64,000 bases of DNA from Schistosoma haematobium (lineage: Eukaryota > Platyhelminthes > Trematoda > Strigeidida > Schistosomatidae). Positions 14,922 to 26,900 of the stretch are shown here, piece after piece. The position numbers and the translations under genes were made by a program. The notes below the pieces were generated by a model, which had not been told where the DNA came from, searched no databases, and was given only the letters and a program-made list of their open reading frames with translations. The first letter of the stretch is position 1, and every line of letters begins with the position of its first letter. The DNA is taken from positions 13,421,924-13,485,923 of the forward strand of contig NC_067202.1 of assembly GCF_000699445.3 (NCBI RefSeq), given 5' to 3'.

Positions 14922-17900
14922 CTGTATAACAGAAATAAATTGAAGAAGATGTGGTGAGGAAGGAGGTGAGTAAATGCCGTGAATATGCTAGTTTTGTGAA
15001 TGAGTTGATTCGTTCACTCATCATGTGTACAAAATTAGTATTGAGGTTAGTTAGTTGAAGTCAGTGCAACATAGTGAATCAGTTGGAAATTGCACGTCAC
15101 TCCTAACGAATGACCATTACTAAGAGGTATGGAGGACACGAGTCTCCGAGTGTTTTGACCATGTTCAGTGTAGCGATAATCGTGTGAAGCGGTTTCCGGT
15201 TGATGTTGTTGTTGTTTATGATGATATTGTTGTTGTTGTTGTTGTTGTTGTTGAATCAGTGATATTTCCAGTATTGTCTGTCATCTGACGACACTGGCAT
15301 GATATTGGTTTTCGCCAAACGGGCTTTTCACCTTGAAGTGACTAATGTTATCCATATGAGAATGATGCATTCCTCTGGTTTCCAGCATTAAACACTGGTC
15401 AAGTAATTGCAAATACTCCACCACTGTGGGTGGATTGGTGGATGGATGGATGAATACATAAGTGCCTATGTGCATGTGTATATTGAATCAATGTGAGATT
15501 CGGGAAGGAAGAGCTGTAGTGGACTGCTGATGCAACTGAAGTAAGTGAAGTGGCTTTCTCATTGCCAGTTACAGTTCGTCAACTCAGTGTTCACGTTCAT
15601 GCATCAAGTGATTTGGTAAATAAGAATGACTGACATGACAGAATTATAATTTGTAGCAATATAATTGGTGGATGAAATACGCAACCACACTCTGTAACTC
15701 GAAATGGTCGTGCATGAATGACGGTGTGACGATACGACTGACAGACACAATTCTATAGTTCGTGACGTTTCATTCAACTTATAATGCTTTCACTATTATT
15801 GCGTGAGATCTACATTTTGATAAATATTCGTTACCGGTCTTCTTTTAATTCATGTCGTTTTGACATTAACCCTTCTAGACTTTAATTTCGTTTTCTCACC
15901 TGTGCTTTGGACGTTCCTTCGTTCGTTGCTCTTATTCCACACTGAAGTTTTGTCTGGTAAACAATAAATAGAGACATACATTTTTAAAATCGGTTATGTG
16001 ACCTAATGCTTCAGATTGATATAATGAACATTTTAGTCTCACAGCAACTGTGACGTTTTCGTACCCAATATTTTAAGATTAGTCATGAATCAGTTTCAAC
16101 ATTAATCTCCTATATGTACTGAATCGTTTAATGAACTTACATTTGGCTTCATTTACTAAAAAACAATGAAAACAATATAGTGACTCGGTTTGTATTATGT
16201 TGAAAATTCGGTTGAACAGAAACACAATACACGGATGGGGATATTGATCATTCTCAAATCTTTTCAAATGTTTACCGATATTCACATGTTTCAATTGGGA
16301 GCTATTTCACCTAGACTCTGTACAACATCAAACAACTTCTGATTTCGTGATGTACCTACATTAAAACACAACTCATTGATCCACAGAACATACTTCAAAT
16401 GCATTGTCACCGTGTGTTTAGGTAGAATGAACTAGTTGTCTTGCAGTCATCAAACTTTCAGGAAGGTAGTAACTGAACAAAACATATTTTGTGCTTAAAA
16501 TATAATCAAGAAACTCACATTCATGGCATTTTCATTTGATACCAATGTGAAAAAGTTTCGAAAACAAACAGTTTATTAGATAGTTGACAATGGAATGTCG
16601 AATTCATAGACTTGAGCTCAACAGAGCCCAATGAAACAGTTTACTCGTGGGATCGATTTCAATCTGCCGTTCCTCCAGCTTAGACCCTATGTTCTCAGTA
16701 CGTGTAATTCATCACTGTCGCGTCCTGGCTGACTTTACGAACATCATGTGTTGAGATGAACAGAGTCAATGTGACATGTATGTGGACCAGTGGTTATCAT
16801 ATCTGCGAAAGTTTGCAATGATTCACGTCAGTCATTATTGCCATAATGTGGTCTTCGGTATAGATGAACAACAAATGACTCTAGTCATGACGTAGCAAAA
16901 ATTTGAGTATTGAGATAAGGCACATTCATATAGAGAAATGGTCAAAACTCATTTAAATTACTTCGCGACGCCAGAAGCATGAAGTCAATTGGAAGTAAGG
17001 GTTTGTCTAATGATTTCATCAAACAGCCATGATCACATTGCTTCATCACATGCGAAAACGCGAAGTCAGAAGAAATATCGAGATCTATCGGACCAGCACT
17101 TCTATTCTAGTTATACATTATAACTATGTCAACTATATCAACACCGCCAGTGAACTGTGACTACGCGATTATGCAAATGACTGTCAGTGAATAAGTTTGA
17201 TATCTCTGTAATGGCAGGCACTGTTAGCTGACGTTGGAACAATATTCTTCGAAACGTACGCGTGAATCACATTTGGCAAATCAGTAGTGAACATTGTTAA
17301 CCATCTTGATAGATATTCTTTTTAAATTTGTCGACTGATAAACATGAGCAATGTCATCGCATGTGTGCACATCTCTCAACTTCCACAACCTAGTTTGCTA
17401 GAAAAACCTTGCAATGCATAAGAAACATAAAGAAAATGTTACCCATCGTCGGTAGAGAGAAACGGTTCCCATGTCTGTTGAACAGAATGAAAACTTCTTC
17501 CATTCCTTCTTCTGTTTGGAAGTCGTTCATATAATACTCAACTTGATCGCCCGAGATGATATACATCTGTAGTTGTTGTGTCGAATATCCTCTGAATACA
17601 ATGGTCGAATCAGTTGTCTCACAGGCTGATCTTTCTCTTTTCCACCTCAGAAGTGGATTCACATTTTGCACCAACTGCATTTGAACATTCTCGATTCTCG
17701 GAACTAGGAAAAAATGAGACGAACAATGAGAGCACAAAATGAATGCACTGTGACATTGTCACTGTTGATGAACACAGATACTGGATAGTTAGCCTATCAA
17801 ACGCAGTAGTATTGTGGCTTTGTTACAACGTATCCAGAGGCTGACATTCATCACAAGAATATCAACGGAATTCTCCACAGCACTTATGATCTTCATAATG

Positions 17901-20900
17901 TCAATATATAACTCGAATGTTCCACAACTGTAATGAAAATGGAACAGATATTGAAAGTATGATTGTTTGGTAACAGTTCGGAAACAACTTACTTCTTTTG
18001 TACGTCATGTCATAGGTCTGGAACTTGGAATAAAAGAAGTTTGTGTTGTAGCCTTCTGCACGATGATTTGTAACTTCACATGGTTGGCCAATAGCTTCTA
18101 ATAAACCTATATTGCCTTCATAAACTCTCACCGTTTCATCGGGCCAAAAGTATACGTCTTGAACCAAACAGACATAATCGAAATTTTCGTGGGTCATTGG
18201 TTTCCATTCAAAAGCCATGGCTGTAGTCTGCTCCTGAATTACGCGAAACGTGTTCGTATTTGTATTGCCTGTTTGGAAACGGAAACACTTCAAATTTAGA
18301 GCTTTATCAAGGTGCAATCAATTTATTAGGAATGACTGCTTATCCGATGCGATGACATTCATAGCACTGAAACTTGAATTCCTGTATTCGATAAGCTGAT
18401 GGTCAGTTAACATCATATATGTTTTCTTTTGTGTAATTACCTGAGCATATTGATACAAGTCCGTTTTACAGAGTGTACTGTTTTGATTGGACAACATTAG
18501 GATAAACGTATGTTGGATCAGTTTCTGCAAGTTACGATGCACATCAGAAAATAATACTTCGATTATATGTATTTAAAAACACAAATAAGCGCAAAATTGC
18601 TCAGCTGGAGATCATTCTAATTTTTCTGATCACCTCAGTATAAACTACAGGCAGATGAGTGCACGCAGAGATCCGTTATAGCAGAAAAGTGAATAGTGAT
18701 ACATGTGATACAATGTCTCACGTATCATCCTCGATGTGGATTATCAATTGGGTTGAACATAGTCCCCTCAATTACCTATGATGTGCATTCAGATCAGGTT
18801 TGTTATACCTCGACGTTATTCAGTGTCTATCGAGTACTGGTTTACGTAGGCAACGAGTAACATAATCATGTGCACTCGAAAATGCACGCTGACCAGCATT
18901 CGAACACGTTTCTGAACGAATGGAATTAGGTGACATCATTAACTGTGGGAACAAATATGATGTCTCTAACTCTGTCGACAAGGTCACTTGCTCAATGTTG
19001 TGCTAAATATTTTGTGGTGCCAAGAAACTTTGTCCCTTACTTACTTGGTCTGATTTTAAATAGGTCTTCGTAATGCCCTGCCTTTATGTAGTCGAATATA
19101 CTTGTTATCTTAAGTTTGTCAGTGAGATTGAAAAATACTAACGGAAAAATGCAACACAGTTAGCGGATTTACCAATATTTGGTGAATTTCAGTCCAGCTT
19201 ACACGTGACTGTAGCGCTGATGATACTGGAATATCAAGTTACTTTAAGACAATGCACCAGAAATGCACACATGTGAATGGTGGTATCGGTTCTGAGGAAT
19301 GAACTGTTTTCTGTCCAGTTATACACATCGACAAACTTCAGAAAATGCTTTTATAAAACGTCTTCATTTGATTCACGGAGTAAGTGCGTCACTGAATACT
19401 ATCGATTTCTAGATGTAACTCTTGGTAGGAATCTGTGTCCATTTGCAATTGATTTACACACTATAGATGTCATTTGAACAGACTTTTTAACCGCTCGATG
19501 GTTTAGTCTGGTGATGTCACGAACAATGTACCTAGTGGTGAATTCTTCGTTTAACTAGTGAAATAAACTTCCGCTTGTGCAGCCCCAACCAACCTACAAT
19601 AATTTCTCTATTCTTCGTTATCATGGGATTAACAAAAATTAATTATGATACGAATAGAGATCGAACGTTCGATAAACGTGGTTGTTTAGAGAGAACAAAA
19701 GCGAATGCTGATACTGAGAAGATTATAACTCAATAGTTATTCATAATCATACTGATCATACTCACTTCCGACCATATTAGTTTCCAGGTATGCAGGTTCA
19801 TACTGTCCATTCACCATGTATTGTGAGGCGAATACTGATGGCATTAGCAAAAGAAAAACAGAAACAGCAAACAATTATGGGAATAAAATAAATAAACAAA
19901 TCAGCGTTCTTCGTAAACTCGTGAAAGAAAAATTTATTTTTCGTAAGTAAATACATTCAAAGATAGGACTAACAGACAAAAGTGTTTTATTCGTGGAGAG
20001 TCATGGAACAATGTCTGAGGACGGGAGATGCACTACTTCACCATCAAGTGTACACATCAATGAAACAACCTCAACCAACCATACATTATCCAGTTGCACT
20101 TGCAAACAACGCAGTTCTCGAAAATCAGTCAGATGAACGATTTGAAAATGCAAAAGACAGTGACACTGTGATCTGACTGCAGTGATGTCGATATCAATGT
20201 TTCAAGAGAACACTGAATGAATGTTGGTGAAATGTGAATGGAGTTGTGTCAGTGAAATATCTGTGTGATTGATTGATTGATTGATAGATTGCTTGATTGA
20301 CTGATTGATGTTGGCAATGAAGTTGTTCTATGAAAATAGATGAGTTCGTTGTACTGAAAGTGTTTACGTAGTTTGAGGTAGGTTTCACTTGCCATTCTGG
20401 TTTCATGGGAATGAGCTTGAACATGGAGGCATGTCACAACGGATCAACATCTTTATCATTTGTGAAATTCATCGTGTTTCCGTAATCAATACTCACCTGA
20501 ATCGACTGCGATTTGCTCAGAAGTGTGAGACGGTATTTCCGATGCTGTATAACAGAAATAAATTGAAGAAGATGTGGTGAGGAAGGAGGTGAGTAAATGC
20601 CGTGAATATGCTAGTTTTGTGAATGAGTTGATTCGTTCACTCATCATGTGTACAAAATTAGTATTGAGGTTAGTTAGTTGAAGTCAGTGCAACATAGTGA
20701 ATCAGTTGGAAATTGCACGTCACTCCTAACGAATGACCATTACTAAGAGGTATGGAGGACACGAGTCTCCGAGTGTTTTGACCATGTTCAGTGTAGCGAT
20801 AATCGTGTGAAGCGGTTTCCGGTTGATGTTGTTGTTGTTTTTGATGATGTTGTTGTTTTTGTTGTTGTTGTTGGATGCAGTGCTATTTTCAGTATTGTCT

Positions 20901-23900
20901 GTCATCTGACGACACTGGCATGATATTGGTTTTCGCCAAACGGGCTTTTCACCTTGAAGTGACTAATGTTATCCATATGAGAATGATGCATTCCTCTGGT
21001 TTCCAGCATTAAACACTGGTCAAGTAATTCCAACTACTCCACCACTGTATGTGGATGGATGGATGGATTGATGGATGGATGGATGGATGGATGAATACAT
21101 AAGTGCCTATGTGCATGTGTATATTGAATCAATGTGAGATTCGGGAAGGAAGAGCTGTAGTGGACTGCTGATGCAACTGAAGTAAGTGAAGTGGCTTTCT
21201 CATTGCCAGTTACAGTTCGTCAACTCAGTGTTCACGTTCATGCATCAAGTGATTTGGTAAATAATAATGACTGACATGACAGAATTATAATTTGTAGCAA
21301 TATAATTGGTGGATGAAATACGCAACCACACTCTGTAACTCGAAATGGTCGTGCATGAATGACGGTGTGACGATACGACTGACAGACACAATTCTATAGT
21401 TCGTGACGTTTCATTCAACTTATAATGCTTTCACTATTATTGCGTGAGATCTACATTTTGATAAATATTCGTTACCGGTCTTCTTTTAATTCATGTCGTT
21501 TTGACATTAACCCTTCTAGACTTTAATTTCGTTTTCTCACCTGTGCTTTGGACGTTCCTTCGTTCGTTGCTCTTATTCCACACTGAAGTTTTGTCTGGTA
21601 AACAATAAATAGAGACATACATTTTTAAAATCGGTTATGTGACCTAATGCTTCAGATTGATATAATGAACATTTTAGTCTCACAGCAACTGTGACGTTTT
21701 CGTACCCAATATTTTAAGATTAGTCATGAATCAGTTTCAACATTAATCTCCTATATGTACTGAATCGTTTAATGAACTTACATTTGGCTTCATTTACTAA
21801 AAACAATGAAAACAATATAGTGACTCGGTTTGTATTATGTTGAAAATTCGGTTGAACAGAAACACAATACACGGATGGGGATATTGATCATTCTCAAATC
21901 TTTTCAAATGTTTACCGATATTCACATGTTTCAATTGGGAGCTATTTCACCTAGACTCTGTACAACATCAAACAACTTCTGATTTCGTGATGTACCTACA
22001 TTAAAACACAACTCATTGATCCACAGAACATACTTCAAATGCATTGTCACCGTGTGTTTAGGTAGAATGAACTAGTTGTCTTGCAGTCATCAAACTTTCA
22101 GGAAGGTAGTAACTGAACAAAACATATTTTGTGCTTAAAATATAATCAAGAAACTCACATTCATGGCATTTTCATTTGATACCAATGTGAAAAAGTTTCG
22201 AAAACAAACAGTTTATTAGATAGTTGACAATGGAATGTCGAATTCATAGACTTGAGCTCAACAGAGCCCAATGAAACAGTTTACTCGTGGGATCGATTTC
22301 AATCTGCCGTTCCTCCAGCTTAGACCCTATGTTCTCAGTACGTGTAATTCATCACTGTCGCGTCCTGGCTGACTTTACGAACATCATGTGTTGAGATGAA
22401 CAGAGTCAATGTGACATGTATGTGGACCAGTGGTTATCATATCTGCGAAAGTTTGCAATGATTCACGTCAGTCATTATTGCCATAATGTGGTCTTCGGTA
22501 TAGATGAACAACAAATGACTCTAGTCATGACGTAGCAAAAATTTGAGTATTGAGATAAGGCACATTCATATAGAGAAATGGTCAAAACTCATTTAAATTA
22601 CTTCGCGACGCCAGAAGCATGAAGTCAATTGGAAGTAAGGGTTTGTCTAATGATTTCATCAAACAGCCATGATCACATTGCTTCATCACATGCGAAAACG
22701 CGAAGTCAGAAGAAATATCGAGATCTATCGGACCAGCACTTCTATTCTAGTTATACATTATAACTATGTCAACTATATCAACACCGCCAGTGAACTGTGA
22801 CTACGCGATTATGCAAATGACTGTCAGTGAATAAGTTTGATATCTCTGTAATGGCAGGCACTGTTAGCTGACGTTGGAACAATATTCTTCGAAACGTACG
22901 CGTGAATCACATTTGGCAAATCAGTAGTGAACATTGTTAACCATCTTGATAGATATTCTTTTTAAATTTGTCGACTGATAAACATGAGCAATGTCATCGC
23001 ATGTGTGCACATCTCTCAACTTCCACAACCTAGTTTGCTAGAAAAACCTTGCAATGCATAAGAAACATAAAGAAAATGTTACCCATCGTCGGTAGAGAGA
23101 AACGGTTCCCATGTCTGTTGAACAGAATGAAAACTTCTTCCATTCCTTCTTCTGTTTGGAAGTCGTTCATATAATACTCAACTTGATCGCCCGAGATGAT
23201 ATACATCTGTAGTTGTTGTGTCGAATATCCTCTGAATACAATGGTCGAATCAGTTGTCTCACAGGCTGATCTTTCTCTTTTCCACCTCAGAAGTGGATTC
23301 ACATTTTGCACCAACTGCATTTGAACATTCTCGATTCTCGGAACTAGGAAAAAATGAGACGAACAATGAGAGCACAAAATGAATGCACTGTGACATTGTC
23401 ACTGTTGATGAACACAGATACTGGATAGTTAGCCTATCAAACGCAGTAGTATTGTGGCTTTGTTACAACGTATCCAGAGGCTGACATTCATCACAAGAAT
23501 ATCAACGGAATTCTCCACAGCACTTATGATCTTCATAATGTCAATATATAACTCGAATGTTCCACAACTGTAATGAAAATGGAACAGATATTGAAAGTAT
23601 GATTGTTTGGTAACAGTTCGGAAACAACTTACTTCTTTTGTACGTCATGTCATAGGTCTGGAACTTGGAATAAAAGAAGTTTGTGTTGTAGCCTTCTGCA
23701 CGATGATTTGTAACTTCACATGGTTGGCCAATAGCTTCTAATAAACCTATATTGCCTTCATAAACTCTCACCGTTTCATCGGGCCAAAAGTATACGTCTT
23801 GAACCAAACAGACATAATCGAAATTTTCGTGGGTCATTGGTTTCCATTCAAAAGCCATGGCTGTAGTCTGCTCCTGAATTACGCGAAACGTGTTCGTATT

Positions 23901-26900
23901 TGTATTGCCTGTTTGGAAACGGAAACACTTCAAATTTAGAGCTTTATCAAGGTGCAATCAATTTATTAGGAATGACTGCTTATCCGATGCGATGACATTC
24001 ATAGCACTGAAACTTGAATTCCTGTATTCGATAAGCTGATGGTCAGTTAACATCATATATGTTTTCTTTTGTGTAATTACCTGAGCATATTGATACAAGT
24101 CCGTTTTACAGAGTGTACTGTTTTGATTGGACAACATTAGGATAAACGTATGTTGGATCAGTTTCTGCAAGTTACGATGCACATCAGAAAATAATACTTC
24201 GATTATATGTATTTAAAAACACAAATAAGCGCAAAATTGCTCAGCTGGAGATCATTCTAATTTTTCTGATCACCTCAGTATAAACTACAGGCAGATGAGT
24301 GCACGCAGAGATCCGTTATAGCAGAAAAGTGAATAGTGATACATGTGATACAATGTCTCACGTATCATCCTCGATGTGGATTATCAATTGGGTTGAACAT
24401 AGTCCCCTCAATTACCTATGATGTGCATTCAGATCAGGTTTGTTATACCTCGACGTTATTCAGTGTCTATCGAGTACTGGTTTACGTAGGCAACGAGTAA
24501 CATAATCATGTGCACTCGAAAATGCACGCTGACCAGCATTCGAACACGTTTCTGAACGAATGGAATTAGGTGACATCATTAACTGTGGGAACAAATATGA
24601 TGTCTCTAACTCTGTCGACAGGGTCACTTGCTCAATGTTGTGCTAAATATTTTGTGGTGCCAAGAAACTTTGTCCCTTACTTACTTGGTCTGATTTTAAA
24701 TAGGTCTTCGTAATGCCCTGCCTTTATGTAGTCGAATATACTTGTTATCTTAAGTTTGTCAGTGAGATTGAAAAATACTAACGGAAAAATGCAACACAGT
24801 TAGCGGATTTACCAATATTTGGTGAATTTCAGTCCAGCTTACACGTGACTGTAGCGCTGATGATACTGGAATATCAAGTTACTTTAAGACAATGCACCAG
24901 AAATGCACACATGTGAATGGTGGTATCGGTTCTGAGGAATGAACTGTTTTCTGTCCAGTTATACACATCGACAAACTTCAGAAAATGCTTTTATAAAACG
25001 TCTTCATTTGATTCACGGAGTAAGTGCGTCACTGAATACTATCGATTTCTAGATGTAACTCTTGGTAGGAATCTGTGTCCATTTGCAATTGATTTACACA
25101 CTATAGATGTCATTTGAACAGACTTTTTAACCGCTCGATGGTTTAGTCTGGTGATGTCACGAACAATGTACCTAGTGGTGAATTCTTCGTTTAACTAGTG
25201 AAATAAACTTCCGCTTGTGCAGCCCCAACCAACCTACAATAATTTCTCTATTCTTCGTTATCATGGGATTAACAAAAATTAATTATGATACGAATAGAGA
25301 TCGAACGTTCGATAAACGTGGTTGTTTAGAGAGAACAAAAGCGAATGCTGATACTGAGAAGATTATAACTCAATAGTTATTCATAATCATACTGATCATA
25401 CTCACTTCCGACCATATTAGTTTCCAGGTATGCAGGTTCATACTGTCCATTCACCATGTATTGTGAGGCGAATACCGATGGCATTAGCAAAAGAAAAACA
25501 GAAACAGCAAACAATTATGGGAATAAAATAAATAACCAAATCAGCGTTCTTCGTAAACTCGTGAAAGAAAAATTTATTTTTCGTAAGTAAATACATTCAA
25601 AGATAGGACTAACAGACAAAAGTGTTTTATTCGTGGAGAGTCATGGAACAATGTCTGAGGACGGGAGATGCACTCCTTCACCATCAAGTGTACACATCAA
25701 TGAAACAACCTCAACCAACCATACATTATCCAGTTGCACTTGCAAACAACGCAGTATTCGAAAATCAGTCAGATGAACGATTTGAAAATGCAAAAGACAG
25801 TGACACTGTGATCTGACTGCAGTGATGTCGATGTCAATGTTTCAAGAGAACACTGAATGAATGTTGGTGAAATGTGAATGGAGTTGTGTCAGTGAAATAT
25901 CTGTGTGATTGATTGATTGATTTATTGATAGATTGCTTGATTGACTGATTGATGTTGGCAATGAAGTTGTTCTATGAAAATAGATGAGTTCGTTGTACTG
26001 AAAGTGTTTACGTAGTTTGAGGTAGGTTTCACTTGCCATTCTGGTTTCATGGGAATGAGCTTGAACATGGAGGCATGTCACAACGGATCAACATCTTTAT
26101 CATTTGTGAAATTCATCGTGTTTCCGTAATCAATACTCACCTGAATCGACTGCGATTTGCTCAGAAGTGTGAGACGGTATTTCCGATGCTGTATAACAGA
26201 AATAAATTGAAGAAGATGTGGTGAGGAAGGAGGTGAGTAAATGCCGTGAATATGCTAGTTTTGTGAATGAGTTGATTCGTTCACTCATCATGTGTACAAA
26301 ATTAGTATTGAGGTTAGTTAGTTGAAGTCAGTGCAACATAGTGAATCAGTTGGAAATTGCACGTCACTCCTAACGAATGACCATTACTAAGAGGTATGGA
26401 GGACACGAGTCTCCGAGTGTTTTGACCATGTTCAGTGTAGCGATAATCGTGTGAAGCGGTTTCCGGTTGATGTTGTTGTTGTTTTTGATGATGTTGTTGT
26501 TTTTGTTGTTGTTGTTGGATGCAGTGCTATTTTCAGTATTGTCTGTCATCTGACGACACTGGCATGATATTGGTTTTCGCCAAACGGGCTTTTCACCTTG
26601 AAGTGACTAATGTTATCCATATGAGAATGATGCATTCCTCTGGTTTCCAGCATTAAACACTGGTCAAGTAATTCCAACTACTCCACCACTGTATGTGGAT
26701 GGATGGATGGATTGATGGATGGATGGATGGATGGATGAATACATAAGTGCCTATGTGCATGTGTATATTGAATCAATGTGAGATTCGGGAAGGAAGAGCT
26801 GTAGTGGACTGCTGATGCAACTGAAGTAAGTGAAGTGGCTTTCTCATTGCCAGTTACAGTTCGTCAACTCAGTGTTCACGTTCATGCATCAAGTGATTTG

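Larger units (their letters stand above)
1..15750. repeat. Tandem array of ~1.39 kb monomers
   Basis: The period is 1393 bp in the leftmost copies. Taking the monomer to start at GTGTTTTATTCG, full copies begin at 420, 1813, 3206, 4590, 5983, 7421, 8814, 10203, 11585, 12973 and 14359, preceded by a 419 bp partial copy. Lengths run from 1382 to 1438 bp; differences are mostly in three microsatellites. Copies are nearly identical elsewhere. Each contains one well-supported minus-strand exon (48 nt). The open frames of 63-79 codons that recur on both strands in every monomer lack splice or start support and look like chance frames. Confidence 0.97.

Noticed and set aside
1..15750. CRISPR or other prokaryotic repeat array
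   Set aside because: The repeats are ~1.4 kb with no short repeat-spacer pattern, and the surroundings are clearly eukaryotic.
17390..17442. E5 continuing to the TAG stop with a hydrophobic tail as the normal protein end
   Set aside because: The ATGG|GTAACA donor makes E5 exactly 261 nt and phase 1-1, and the following 15 nt and 54 nt exons fit that phase. Kept only as a possible alternative end.
15751..19981. 4.23 kb segment as a transposon with a 15 bp target-site duplication
   Set aside because: No terminal inverted repeats, poly-A tail or transposase/RT are present; it contains in-phase exons, and the same 15 bp motif sits at monomer joins, so tandem duplication explains it better.
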